Shown: positions 33,045-42,522, counted from the first letter of the stretch. The stretch is DNA of 64,000 nt from an uncultured Dorea sp. (GCA_910589275.1 CAJUTH010000001.1:62001-126000), one strand, 5' to 3'. Notes: a model not told the origin generated them from the letters alone. Numbers and translations are program-made.

Positions 33045-33224
33045 ATGACCGAGGCTAATATTGTTATGGATAATTTTATGAAAAAATTAGATGCGGATAA
33101 GTATGAAAAAGACAATCAGCCAAATAACGGACCGAAGATTGATTCGGATTTTATTGATGAGCAGTTAACGTCATACTCAAAGCTTCTAAAATCGGGAATC
33201 CTTGAAGCGGCCTTAGATAAATAG
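33045..33224 (+). CDS. Small A+T-rich hypothetical gene
   Basis: A 59-residue acidic protein (MTEANIVMDNFMKKLDADKY...) with ribosome site GAGGTGAT 5 bases before ATG 33045. It is helical by composition and ends 9 bases before the truncated (p)ppGpp synthetase-like gene, so the two form one unit. I do not recognise it. A partner or antitoxin role is possible by position only. Base composition (about 35 percent GC) is lower than in the surface operon, suggesting acquisition. Confidence 0.5.
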   Translation: MTEANIVMDNFMKKLDADKYEKDNQPNNGPKIDSDFIDEQLTSYSKLLKSGILEAALDK

Positions 33225-33233
33225 AGGTGGTAT

Positions 33234-33758
33234 ATGTTAAGTGCGAAACAAAAGCAGCGAAAATTCTGCAGAGAATTTAATATATCTGATGAGCGGTTTA
33301 GAGATTCCAGATTAACATGGGAAGAATTAGAAGAGATTGCAAGGGATTTTGAATCAAAACGGAATGAACATCAGAACACTGTAAAGCGGTATGCAGAAGA
33401 GATACAAATGTGTTCTGATGTTCATTCTTTGAGTTATAGGGTAAAAGAAACCAGCCATCTTGTAGAGAAGATTATAAGGAAGAATCCAGAGTATTTAAAG
33501 AAAGGTGATTCATTATCTAAGGAAAATTACGAAAAAAATATTACGGACTTAATGGGAATCCGTATATTACTTCTATTTAAGTCGGATTGGAGTCTTGTAC
33601 ATGATTATTTAATGGAAAAATACAAAGATGTATTTGTAGAGCCTCCGTTTGTTCATATCCGTAAAGGTGATAATGACAATTTGTATAGAGGGAAAATCCT
33701 AATAAAGGATAACAGGCAGAAAACTATCGAGAGACAAAGCCGATGTCAGATTTATTAA
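33234..33758 (+). pseudogene. RelA/SpoT-domain protein, C-terminally truncated
   Basis: The 174 residues match the N-terminal part of stand-alone RelA/SpoT-domain proteins of Clostridia: a helical start (CREFNISDERF), YRVKETSHLVEKIIRK (the R-K-D/E-x-x-S-x-x-EK pattern near residue 68-83) and NITDLMGIRILLLFKSDW (the catalytic-fold D-x-x-G-x-R, near 108-113). Normal proteins continue to GYRSVHY and the nucleotide-binding E-x-Q-(I/V)-R; here the frame ends soon after HIRKGDNDNLYRGKI. The alarmone- or pyrophosphate-transferring site is thus incomplete and the product likely inactive. Related genes act as small alarmone synthetases or toxSAS toxins. Confidence 0.7.
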
Positions 33759-33793
33759 AGCGGATTTTAGAATACAAATAGCAGGAGTATATA

Positions 33794-34324
33794 ATGGATA
33801 AAGAAGAAGTAAAGAAACTTAAAGAAGAATTAAATGAATCTTTTTCAGATGATTATATTAGAAATGCAGGCATATTGATTCACAAACTAGCCGAGGAATT
33901 TTATCGTGAAAATAAATTAGAGGGAAGCGTATATTTTAATGATAATATATTTGAGTATTGTTTGATTGATATTTTGGTAGATATAGCAAGGTTAAAACAC
34001 TTTCATGATATCAGTAAGGTTAATTATATTAAATTTATAGCATATACGGCATCATGGTGTTTGAAACGCAAGCCATTTCAGTTAATTGAGGGGTGTGATA
34101 GTAAATATTTATATGTGAATGAAAAATTTGCGTTGTCATTGCTGCTTCAGGCGATGGGATATTATGACGATAATGCCGATTATTATGAGAAAGACCAAGA
34201 AGAATTAATTGATTCAATTAGACAAATATTTTATCATTTGAAATACAGAAATACGAATCCACAGACGTTAGAGCTGTTTTTAATAGGGACGGAAACAGGA
34301 GCGAAAGTACATATTCAGGATTAG
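33794..34324 (+). CDS. Hypothetical helical protein
   Basis: A 176-residue protein of unknown function, acidic and helical, with no signal peptide or membrane segment. Phrases include NAGILIHKLAEEFYRENK, YIKFIAYTASWCLKRKPF and YLYVNEKFALSLLLQAMGY. Ribosome site GCAGGAGT before ATG 33794. It follows the truncated RelA/SpoT gene by 35 bases and shares its low GC content, so both may derive from one acquired unit. Nothing identifies its job. Confidence 0.55.
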   Translation: MDKEEVKKLKEELNESFSDDYIRNAGILIHKLAEEFYRENKLEGSVYFNDNIFEYCLIDILVDIARLKHFHDISKVNYIKFIAYTASWCLKRKPFQLIEGCDSKYLYVNEKFALSLLLQAMGYYDDNADYYEKDQEELIDSIRQIFYHLKYRNTNPQTLELFLIGTETGAKVHIQD

Positions 34325-34343
34325 AAACTTTTTGTAAAACAAG

Positions 34344-34372
34344 TTGACCTGTTGTATGATTTATTATATAAT
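34344..34372 (+). promoter_or_regulatory. Promoter of the second adhesin leader
   Basis: TTGACC, 17-base spacer, TATAAT: one of the best promoter matches in the window. Transcription should start near 34379, about 205 bases before the adhesin start codon. Confidence 0.8.
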
Positions 34373-34378
34373 TTCTAG

Positions 34379-34550
34379 TATAGGAAACCATGAAGATTTA
34401 GGAAGCGGAAGCGTTGCAATCCATAGTGACAGAGAGGCCGAATACGAAGAACCGGAGAATGGAATAGCAGAATGTATCGAACAGATATGGATTGGAGCAG
34501 AGAGTAAATATCAGCCCAGGAATCTTAAGGTTTCTGGGATTTTTTATTTG
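34379..34550 (+). ncRNA. Structured leader RNA upstream of the second adhesin
   Basis: Between promoter and adhesin gene the RNA can form a perfect 9-pair stem (CAATCCATA 34417-34425 with TATGGATTG 34486-34494) closing an internal helix (CCG-ATAC near 34439-34445 with GTATCG 34474-34479), then an intrinsic terminator at 34515-34548. An upstream AAGATTT (34393-34399) can pair with GAATCTT inside the terminator's 5' arm, a possible antiterminator. It fits no riboswitch class I know, including the c-di-GMP ones. Short frames across it look spurious. Confidence 0.5.
34515..34548 (+). terminator. Intrinsic terminator inside the adhesin leader
   Basis: CCCAG.../...CTGGG stem with mostly paired interior, followed by ATTTTTTATTT. 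Placed 37 bases before the adhesin ATG and after a strong promoter, it would stop most transcripts unless relieved. Confidence 0.75.
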
Positions 34551-34584
34551 CAGCACAAATCTATAGGAAAAGGAATGGTCATTT

Positions 34585-37500
34585 ATGAACCATCGAATAA
34601 GAGAAAGATTTTTGAAGAATAGGACGGGAAAGGGGAATAGGGGAAAACCAAACATACAATTGAACTATAAGCATAGAAAGAGCCGACAGTTTGCGGCTCT
34701 ATTGTGCGTTATCCTGACAGTAATGAATCTGCCGGGGATAACGGAGGTATTGGCGAAGGAAGCGGACGGGCGCTGCGAACACCACACTGTACACACGGAG
34801 GAGTGCGGTTATGACGCGGAAGCGGGCGTTCCCTGTACATATGACTGCGATATCTGTGCGGACGGGACAGGTAATGACGCTGCGCAGCCGGGGACGGATG
34901 GGACCCCGGAAGAGCCGGGAATATCAGGAGGAGATACAGGTGCTGCTGATTCAGGATTGACACAGGGAGATGCCAGTGCGGATACGGCTGCGGGGAATAC
35001 AGAGGCGCCGGCCGACGCAGATAATATGCAGGATATGGATGCTCTGTCAGACGGAGCCGCGCCTTATGCGGCTGCAAAAGTGATTACAAGCTGGAAGTGG
35101 GCGGATGAGAACCAGATATTTACATGGAATGGAAGGCAGTGGGAAGGGACGCTGCATATAGACGTGGGTAAACAAATATCTGACGTGAAAAATATATTAA
35201 CAAATACATTGCCCACGCAGATTAAGGCTGTATTGGAGGACGGCTCACAGGCGGATGTGCCGATTGCTTGGGATTATGGAACAGAGCTTGGACAGGATAC
35301 GGATCAGACCGGAGGCGGTTCTGGTTCGGAATGGAGCAGGACTATTCATCCCACAGCGATACTTGGAGCGGGATATAAACTTTCGTCGGGTTCGTCTGTA
35401 CGGAACATGAATGTGAGCCTTGGACTTACTGCGCCAAGAAAATTTTTAAGTAATTGGGATTATGTGGCGCGTACTGGAACGACGATTACGTCAAATGCGA
35501 ACAAAACAGAGTGGTTTATGGATGTTTATGCATTTGGCCTTACAGCCGAAAAAGTTCAGGAAGCGTTAAAGAAAGTTCTTCCGGAAGAAATATATGCTTC
35601 AGGATGGAGCCTGCAGAACGGCGATGCAAATGGACAAGGCGGTTTTCGATATGACGAGACCAGCGGGGGTAGGTGGGGATGGCTCAAGATAGACTGGCTT
35701 CTAGACCGATTAGACGGTGAGACGTTTCAGGATGGACAAACATTTACAGTAGCGGCGAAATACGATAAGTATTGGGGTGTGAATGGGAATGATAATGGAG
35801 AATTGATCCGCTCGCATTTAAAAATGACGATCAATCTTCATGACCTGAACCTTAGCGGGAATATAGAGAAGGAAAGGGTTGCGGATCCGGAAGCGACTAC
35901 CGTGAATCTGTTTGATTACTGGGTAGAAGATTACGGCAAGGATCCGAAGGAACCTCAGGGAGATATACTGGGAAAAAGCGACTGGCATATTCATGAGGAC
36001 GACGCTGGGAATCTCTTTTCAACCGCGGCGGCATACAGCACGAAGGACGATTGGAATAAGGGAATTAATAAGGGGCATCTTCTGCTTTTTGGCGACGGGC
36101 TTATCCATGCCGGGCTCTGGAATAAAGGAGCCGGGGAAAGAACGCGTTATGGAAGGAAGTACGCCGGCATGGAAGGGATTGTAAAGCCGGTATTGGAGGA
36201 CGGGTATCCGGTTATTAATACGGAGGATGCAAAAAAGACTTTCACAGATTATATGCTGGTCAAGGACTGGCAGCTTGCCGGAGACCATGATGATACTGCC
36301 GGACAGCAGTATGCGGGGAAGGATCATCAGAATTTAAGCAATACGGTAATCGGGACATGGGGAAAGGATATTGATAAAGATAAGGAGTCCTTGGATTATC
36401 TGTTCGACCCGGCGGTGCGCCACAGTTATAAGACGACCTATCAAAATGTTACCGGGTTATTCCAATTGGATGAAAATGGGTATTATTATTACAATATGCG
36501 CCAGAATTTCGCCGAATTTCGGAAGAAGAAAAAGGGTGACAGCGACGGGAATTTTGTTCTCTATAAGGCTGGCGCAACGACGAGGACGGACGGACAAAAC
36601 AGTATCGGCAATTTCTTCCCGTTTAATACAGGGGAGGAAGTATTTACCGGCATTGATGGAAACGGGAAATTGACCAGCGCGGTAGAATGCGATAGGAATA
36701 CAATGAATCACCATCTGGGCATGACGATTGATATTGATTTCCGTCAGCCTGTAGACGGCCAGATTAACAAGGGAGTCGATGGGAAACAGTCTATGACCTT
36801 CGGCTTTTCCGGGGATGACGACGTATGGGTGTTTATTGACGATGTACTTGTGCTGGATCTGGGCGGCGTGCACAGTGAGATTTACGGAACCATAGACTTT
36901 GCTACGGGCGACGTCTGTATAGGGCGGGCTTTTGATTCAAATGGAATACCGGAGGATCCGAAGAATCCGGCTAATCTGGTAACGCAGACAACATTAAAGA
37001 AGCTGTATGAGAATGTGGGGAAGGATGGAGAGATTGATTGGAATGGCAGTACCTTCGCCAGCAACAGCGATCATAAGCTCCGTATGTTCTATCTGGAGCG
37101 GGGCAATTATGATTCTAGTATCGCGCTGCGGTTTAACCTTCAGCCGCGGCTGTACCAGCAGATTAAGAAGGTGGACAATAGCGGGAAACCGATAGCCGGT
37201 GTGGAATTTGATTTGTATGCGGCGGAGAAAATTGGGAATGATGATACCGCGTCGTCGTTTAAGGCTGTCGGGAGGCCGCTTACAAGCATGAAGACGGATA
37301 AGGACGGTATTGCGCTATTTACGGAAAAGGATGAGGACGGCGAGATAAAGCCCTTTAATTTCTCGGACCGGGCGGCCATGGGCCAGTTCTATTATATCCT
37401 AAGAGAGAGAGCGGCTCCGCCGGGATACCGGATGCTTCCCACGGATATTGTGATGACGTATGACAGGGATATGACGCTTGTTTTGGTGGTAAATCTCTGG

Positions 37501-39849
37501 GAAACCGGCGCGTATGCAAGTTTTACCGAGAAGATTGAAGGAAACAGCCACATTACATACGGGAAGGTGGATCCGGCTGCCGGCGTTATTGACGAAGACA
37601 CTACGATGGTTGACAGAGCGGTTCAGGAGAATGGACTGGTAGTTGCCGTGCCAATGCTCAAGCAGCGTAAGACAGGAAAGTGGTCTGCACTGTATGGCAG
37701 TAACATTACAGGCCAGCACATGGTAAGTCCGGGATCGGACGTAATATCATGGCGGAAGGCTGTGTTGAACGCCATGCTGCATCAATGCTCGGATAACAGC
37801 GAAGGCGCGATTTACTGGTTTATGGAGTGGAGCAGCAAAGACAACAGGCTGGAGGGGAACTTAACGGATCTTCCGGGCTGGGCGGATCGTTATCAGCTCG
37901 CCAATGCCAATGGAGATATGAAGGTGGTGTATGCCGTCGTAGACCCGAAGGTGTTTGAGGATCTGGGCATTTCGGGGGACGATGCGGCGGGCCGTTACGA
38001 GGCTCTTGGCGAATATACCAGAACCAGAATACAGAATGGGGAAAGTATTGAGGATGTAGTGGACTCTATTTACGATGTAGACGGTGCGCTGCACAGAGGA
38101 TTTAGTTTCCTGAATGTGGATCAGTTTGTCCGAAATTTCTACTCTTCCGTATACATTCCGAATGAGCAGAGAGAGCTTCGGGTATGGAAGGTTGATCAGG
38201 ATGGGAAAGGTGTGAATGGCGCCGTATTTGGTTTGTTTGAGAACCGGAGCTGCAGCGGCGCTCCGATTGCAACAGGAACAACGGCAACTGTAGACGGACG
38301 CGATGGCGAGTTGGTTTTTGCCCCTTACGACAGCGGCCAGCCGGGACATGCCAAGATGGAATGGGAAAATTCCAGCAATACAAGGTATTACCTAAAAGAG
38401 ATTGCGGCTCCTGCGGGACACCATATCAACAATACTGTGACGCCGATCGTGGTAGGCGTTTATTCCATTTATGCCGATGCCGGCGCAGACGACGACGGTG
38501 TGACGGTTATGGCGGGCGTCGGTAAGCTGGCGCAGACTCTGAAGAAATTTGCTGAGGATGAGACGGTAGATATTACCTTAAGGGATATTACGGCGTTTGC
38601 GCAAGGGCAGCAAAGCGGCAGGTTTAACTTGTCGGGATGGAACGACATGCTGTTAGATGGAACGCCGGTTGTGCGAAGCATGAATCTCCATTATGGAATG
38701 AATACTACCATGCACTATGGCCTCCATGATATAGATGGAGGAAAAAATCTTTTGCCGTTGTTTGTTACGGATAGTGGATTTGTCCGCGTCAGGATACAGC
38801 AGAATATGTCCGCATTGCAAGGAGGAAGCTATGACAGCCCTTCAGATATAAATATGGAGGATCTGGGAAATACGGATCTGACCAGTCTGTTTAGCCTGCT
38901 GAATATTGTGGTAATTACGGACCGGACAGAGGCCGATACAAGGACCGGAAGCCTGACGATCAGCAAGATGGTCAGAGGCGACGGATTAGCGGATGAAGAT
39001 TATACGCATCTGTATGATTTTACAGTGGAGCTGACGGACGCTTCCGGGCAGCCGCTTGCCGGGGAGTATTATTTCTACGGCACCGATAAGTCGGGATATG
39101 TACGGAGCGGGGAGACGATTCCGCTTCACCACGATGAGAAGGTTGTTATTCTTGGACTGCCGGAAGGGACGAAATACCGGGTAAAGGAAACGCAGGCAAA
39201 TGCGGATTGGTATGTATCCCCGGAAGACGGAGAACGGGAAGGGACGATACTAAGCGGCGGAGCGGCCGTTGCAGCGTTTATTAATTCGGATGAAGAATTG
39301 GACATGGGTACGCTGACCGTTCTGAAAATGGTAACCGGAATGGGAAATACTCAGAGGAAGTTTACATTTACCGTAACGCTTCTTGATGAAGACGGTAAAG
39401 AGCTTACCGGAGAGTATCCATATCTGGGTTCTGTGAGCGGAAGATTTGCGAGCGGCGATAAGGTGGAGCTAAAGCACCATGAGAGTATTACTATTACAGA
39501 GCTGCCCGCGGGAACCCGGTATAAGGTGACGGAGGAAGAGGCGAATGAGAACGGCTATGTTACCAGCGTGGAGGGGGAAACCGGAACGCTCGTCCATGAC
39601 GGGGAAGCATGGGCTGTGTATACTAATTACAGGGAGACTCCGGAGCCTCCGGAACAGTCTGGGACAGATCCCAAAACGACGCAGACGAACGGCAGGAAGC
39701 CGGCCTCCGGCAGAAGCCGGAATGTTCCCGGGGCAGATGGAACCGGGGACAGGAGCCAGACCTTTGTATGGCTGATTATGCTGTGCAGTTCGCTGGCGGT
39801 AATAGCAGCGGAGGTATATCGCTGGAAAGGAAAGAGAAGAAGGGTCTGA
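34585..39849 (+). CDS. Second giant fibro-slime/Cna-B adhesin
   Basis: A 1754-residue surface protein. Long basic N-terminus with export helix (~33-57, ending EVLAKEAD); one Cys/His unit (CEHHTVHTEECGYDAE) ~62-92 like those in the 17 kb adhesin; acidic Gly/Asp/Thr linker to ~160; a large repeat-like beta region ~165-690; fibro-slime domain with SGDDDVWVFIDDVLVLDLGG near 738-757; SpaA/Cna-B domains near 855-970 (KVDNSGKPIAGVEFDLYA) and 1190-1290; two DUF5979-like domains near 1455-1690 (LTISKMVRGDG and LTVLKMVTGMG). The end is GTGDRSQ, a membrane helix and KGKRRR, so it has a TGD-type rather than LPXTG signal. ATG 34585 follows AAAGGAA. Role in attachment is inferred. Confidence 0.82.
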   Translation: MNHRIRERFLKNRTGKGNRGKPNIQLNYKHRKSRQFAALLCVILTVMNLPGITEVLAKEADGRCEHHTVHTEECGYDAEAGVPCTYDCDICADGTGNDAAQPGTDGTPEEPGISGGDTGAADSGLTQGDASADTAAGNTEAPADADNMQDMDALSDGAAPYAAAKVITSWKWADENQIFTWNGRQWEGTLHIDVGKQISDVKNILTNTLPTQIKAVLEDGSQADVPIAWDYGTELGQDTDQTGGGSGSEWSRTIHPTAILGAGYKLSSGSSVRNMNVSLGLTAPRKFLSNWDYVARTGTTITSNANKTEWFMDVYAFGLTAEKVQEALKKVLPEEIYASGWSLQNGDANGQGGFRYDETSGGRWGWLKIDWLLDRLDGETFQDGQTFTVAAKYDKYWGVNGNDNGELIRSHLKMTINLHDLNLSGNIEKERVADPEATTVNLFDYWVEDYGKDPKEPQGDILGKSDWHIHEDDAGNLFSTAAAYSTKDDWNKGINKGHLLLFGDGLIHAGLWNKGAGERTRYGRKYAGMEGIVKPVLEDGYPVINTEDAKKTFTDYMLVKDWQLAGDHDDTAGQQYAGKDHQNLSNTVIGTWGKDIDKDKESLDYLFDPAVRHSYKTTYQNVTGLFQLDENGYYYYNMRQNFAEFRKKKKGDSDGNFVLYKAGATTRTDGQNSIGNFFPFNTGEEVFTGIDGNGKLTSAVECDRNTMNHHLGMTIDIDFRQPVDGQINKGVDGKQSMTFGFSGDDDVWVFIDDVLVLDLGGVHSEIYGTIDFATGDVCIGRAFDSNGIPEDPKNPANLVTQTTLKKLYENVGKDGEIDWNGSTFASNSDHKLRMFYLERGNYDSSIALRFNLQPRLYQQIKKVDNSGKPIAGVEFDLYAAEKIGNDDTASSFKAVGRPLTSMKTDKDGIALFTEKDEDGEIKPFNFSDRAAMGQFYYILRERAAPPGYRMLPTDIVMTYDRDMTLVLVVNLWETGAYASFTEKIEGNSHITYGKVDPAAGVIDEDTTMVDRAVQENGLVVAVPMLKQRKTGKWSALYGSNITGQHMVSPGSDVISWRKAVLNAMLHQCSDNSEGAIYWFMEWSSKDNRLEGNLTDLPGWADRYQLANANGDMKVVYAVVDPKVFEDLGISGDDAAGRYEALGEYTRTRIQNGESIEDVVDSIYDVDGALHRGFSFLNVDQFVRNFYSSVYIPNEQRELRVWKVDQDGKGVNGAVFGLFENRSCSGAPIATGTTATVDGRDGELVFAPYDSGQPGHAKMEWENSSNTRYYLKEIAAPAGHHINNTVTPIVVGVYSIYADAGADDDGVTVMAGVGKLAQTLKKFAEDETVDITLRDITAFAQGQQSGRFNLSGWNDMLLDGTPVVRSMNLHYGMNTTMHYGLHDIDGGKNLLPLFVTDSGFVRVRIQQNMSALQGGSYDSPSDINMEDLGNTDLTSLFSLLNIVVITDRTEADTRTGSLTISKMVRGDGLADEDYTHLYDFTVELTDASGQPLAGEYYFYGTDKSGYVRSGETIPLHHDEKVVILGLPEGTKYRVKETQANADWYVSPEDGEREGTILSGGAAVAAFINSDEELDMGTLTVLKMVTGMGNTQRKFTFTVTLLDEDGKELTGEYPYLGSVSGRFASGDKVELKHHESITITELPAGTRYKVTEEEANENGYVTSVEGETGTLVHDGEAWAVYTNYRETPEPPEQSGTDPKTTQTNGRKPASGRSRNVPGADGTGDRSQTFVWLIMLCSSLAVIAAEVYRWKGKRRRV

Positions 39850-39900
39850 TGGGACGGTAAGAATACTTCCGAGTCTGGAGTCTGGAAAGGAATATGATGG

Positions 39901-39922
39901 CGGCGCAGCGTAAGCTGCGCCG
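39901..39922 (+). terminator. Intrinsic terminator after the second adhesin
   Basis: Perfect CGGCGCAGC/GCTGCGCCG stem with GTAA tetraloop, followed by TTGTTTGG. It ends the adhesin transcript. Confidence 0.85.
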
Positions 39923-40006
39923 TTGTTTGGGTGCATAATAATTAAGTAGTATAGAGATAATGTTTTAAAAAGGCGGGATAATAATAAAATTTGAAAACAT
40001 GCGGGC

Positions 40007-40035
40007 TTGGTTTTAATGTGAAAGTGCGCTATAAT
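40007..40035 (+). promoter_or_regulatory. Promoter of the ABC exporter gene
   Basis: TTGGTT, 17-base spacer, TATAAT; start codon of the transporter is at 40069. Confidence 0.7.
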
Positions 40036-40068
40036 ACTTGAAAAAATGAGATAGGGAGTTTCGTATAA

Positions 40069-41820
40069 ATGGGAAGCAAAAGAGAAAAGAAGCATTTGAT
40101 AAAAAGATTTTGGCCTTACCAGAAGAAATATATAAAAACGGTTATTTTGGATTTGTTTTGTGCGGCTTTGACCTGTCTGTGCGATTTGATACTGCCTTTG
40201 ATTCTGCGCACGATCACAGATCTGGCAATGAATGACTTGGCGGCGCTTACGGTTTCGCTGGTGCTGAAGCTTGGGGCGCTGTACCTGGTTCTGCGGTTGA
40301 TTGATGCGGCTGCGCAGTATTTTATGGCGGATATGGGACATGTGATGGGCGTATATATTGAAACGGATATGAGGCAGGATGCCTTTGATCACCTGCAGAG
40401 GCTGGGGTATACTTATTATTCAAATACAAAGATTGGGCAGATTATGGGAAGGATTACCAACGATCTGTTTGATGTTACGGAATTTTCGCATCATTGTCCC
40501 GAAGAATTTTTTATTGCGGGGCTGAAATTTGCAGTTAGTTTTTCGATTTTATGTACCTATAGTGTACCGCTTACGCTGATTATATTTTTATGTGTGCCGC
40601 TTATGGCTGTTTCATCCATTTATCTGAATAGGAAACTCCAAGGAGTATTTCGCAGGCAGCGCATCCAGATTGGCGAGCTGAACGCACAGATTGAAGATAG
40701 TCTTTTGGGAGAGAGGGTTGTTAAGGCGTTTGGCGTCGAGGAACAAGAGAAACGAAAATTTGCCAGAGGAAACGATGATTTTAAGTCGATCAAGAAACAT
40801 ACTTATAAATATATGGCGCTGTTTCAATGTTCTACTAGATTGTTTGACGGCTTGATGTATCTTGTGGTAATTTTGGGCGGCGGACTTTTTGTTATTTATG
40901 GTAAAATAACGCCGGGGGATCTGGTGGCTTATGTGCTCTATGTTTCAACCCTGATAGCGACAATACGCAGGATTGTGGAATTTGCAGAGCAGTTTCAGAG
41001 AGGCATGACTGGTATTGAGCGCTTTTTTGAAATTATGGATGCAGAGGTTGAAATTGAAGATGAACCGAATGCGGTGCCGCTTCGGGCGGAATCTGGCTGT
41101 ATTGAATTGAAGGATGTATGTTTTGAGTATCCGGATGATCACAATGCGGTACTAAAGAACCTGAATCTTCGGATTGATGCGGGAGAACGGGTGGCATTGG
41201 TAGGTCCTTCGGGCGGAGGAAAGACTACGCTTTGCAATTTGATTCCAAGATTTTACGATGTGACTTCCGGTGAAATTAAGATCGACGGGCAGAATATCCG
41301 GAGTGTGACGCTGAAAAGCCTGCGGGATGCAATTGGGATTGTGCAGCAGGATGTATACTTGTTTAGCGGAAGCGTGGCAGAAAATATTGCCTATGGCAAG
41401 CCAGATGCAGAATTGGAAGAAATCAGGCGGGCAGCGGCATTAGCCGGAGCCGATGAATTTATTCAGGAATTGAAGGATGGATACGGCACCTATGTGGGAG
41501 AGCGGGGCGTAAAGCTGTCCGGAGGGCAGAAGCAGAGGATATCTATCGCCAGAGTATTTTTAAAGAACCCTCCGATATTGATTTTGGATGAGGCGACCAG
41601 CGCATTGGATAATGAGAGTGAAATGCTGGTAGGGCAGAGCTTAGAGAAGCTGGCCAAGGGACGGACGACACTGACAATTGCGCACAGGCTGACAACAATT
41701 AAAGATTATGACCGGATTTTGGTACTGGAGGGAGACGGAATAGCAGAATCAGGCAATCATGAGGAGCTTCTGGCGCAGAAAGGGATATATTACCATCTAT
41801 GGAATAAAAGCTTTGAATAA
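40069..41820 (+). CDS. ABC transporter, fused permease and ATPase
   Basis: A 583-residue half-transporter of the MdlB/LmrA/MsbA exporter type that works as a dimer. The first ~320 residues hold six membrane helices (first around 20-45). The ATPase domain has Walker A GPSGGGKTT (Lys385), Q-loop VQQDVYLF, signature LSGGQKQR, Walker B ILILDEATSALD and the H-loop IAHRLTT. The substrate cannot be told from sequence; lipid, peptide or drug are possible. It is a single-gene unit with its own promoter, preceded by a terminator. No partner half-transporter gene is adjacent, so it is probably a homodimer. Confidence 0.92.
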   Translation: MGSKREKKHLIKRFWPYQKKYIKTVILDLFCAALTCLCDLILPLILRTITDLAMNDLAALTVSLVLKLGALYLVLRLIDAAAQYFMADMGHVMGVYIETDMRQDAFDHLQRLGYTYYSNTKIGQIMGRITNDLFDVTEFSHHCPEEFFIAGLKFAVSFSILCTYSVPLTLIIFLCVPLMAVSSIYLNRKLQGVFRRQRIQIGELNAQIEDSLLGERVVKAFGVEEQEKRKFARGNDDFKSIKKHTYKYMALFQCSTRLFDGLMYLVVILGGGLFVIYGKITPGDLVAYVLYVSTLIATIRRIVEFAEQFQRGMTGIERFFEIMDAEVEIEDEPNAVPLRAESGCIELKDVCFEYPDDHNAVLKNLNLRIDAGERVALVGPSGGGKTTLCNLIPRFYDVTSGEIKIDGQNIRSVTLKSLRDAIGIVQQDVYLFSGSVAENIAYGKPDAELEEIRRAAALAGADEFIQELKDGYGTYVGERGVKLSGGQKQRISIARVFLKNPPILILDEATSALDNESEMLVGQSLEKLAKGRTTLTIAHRLTTIKDYDRILVLEGDGIAESGNHEELLAQKGIYYHLWNKSFE

Positions 41821-41992
41821 TAATTATAATGCTCATAAAATTCAAATGTGAAAAAAATAAATTACATAAATCATAGAAATGCATTGATTTTTTCATCTGA
41901 ATCTGATAATATTACAGGGAGAAGACAGTGGAGAGAATTGGGACTGGGGATTCTGTTTTTGTTAGGGCGTATTATTAGAACGGGAGAAAATA

Positions 41993-42514
41993 ATGCTGAA
42001 TAAAGAAGATTTGAAAGCAATTGAACAATTGATGCGAAAAGTTGTTGAAGAGAATAACGGAGTACTGAGGTTAGAGATGTCAGACATGAAGACGGAACTG
42101 AGGTCAGAGATGTCAGAGATGAAGACGGAGCTGAGGTCAGAGATGTCAGAGATGAAGACGGAGCTGAGGTCGGAGATGTCAGATATGAAGACAGAACTGA
42201 GATCAGAGTTTAGATGTGAAATGTCAGAGATGAAGACGGAACTGAGATCAGAATTTAGATATGAAATGTCAGAATTGAAAAGAGATATAGAGAAGACGAT
42301 AGAAGTAAAGCTAGAAGAGAGCGAAGAATTTTTGCTTGATGAGATGGAGCGGTATTATAACATGACAAAGAAGGACCTTTTGAATCTGGAAGAGAAGGTT
42401 GACAGAATTGACCGGTATTATAGTATCAGGAGGCTGGAGGATGAGGAACGCGATTTGAAACTTCAACTGCATCAGGAAGCAATAGACGATATCAAAGAAA
42501 GACTTGCTATGTAA
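41993..42514 (+). CDS. Coiled-coil protein with 11-residue repeats
   Basis: A 173-residue soluble protein. Residues ~28-95 are tandem repeats of EMSEMKTELRS (11 residues, hendecad), the length that makes nearly straight coiled coils; the DNA repeat is 33 bases. The remaining C-terminal part is another helical segment with KKDLLNLEEKVDRIDRYYS. No signal peptide or membrane helix. Similar short proteins occur in many Lachnospiraceae without known role. Start ATG 41993 with GGGAGAAAATA site. Repeat number is likely to vary between strains. Confidence 0.75.
   Translation: MLNKEDLKAIEQLMRKVVEENNGVLRLEMSDMKTELRSEMSEMKTELRSEMSEMKTELRSEMSDMKTELRSEFRCEMSEMKTELRSEFRYEMSELKRDIEKTIEVKLEESEEFLLDEMERYYNMTKKDLLNLEEKVDRIDRYYSIRRLEDEERDLKLQLHQEAIDDIKERLAM
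42076..42275 (+). repeat. 33-base coding tandem repeats
   Basis: Five to six copies of a 33-base unit (GAGATGTCAGAGATGAAGAC begins one) in the coiled-coil gene, some interrupted by an extra GAGTTTAGAT insertion. Near-identity makes slippage likely. Confidence 0.85.
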
Positions 42515-42522
42515 CGGATAAC

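Noticed and set aside
34344..34622. 92-residue frame over the adhesin leader
   Set aside because: It starts inside the promoter, has no ribosome site and runs through the terminator; the RNA structure explains the sequence better.
42076..42275. CRISPR-like array of 33-base repeats
   Set aside because: No spacers; the repeats code for hendecads of a coiled coil.
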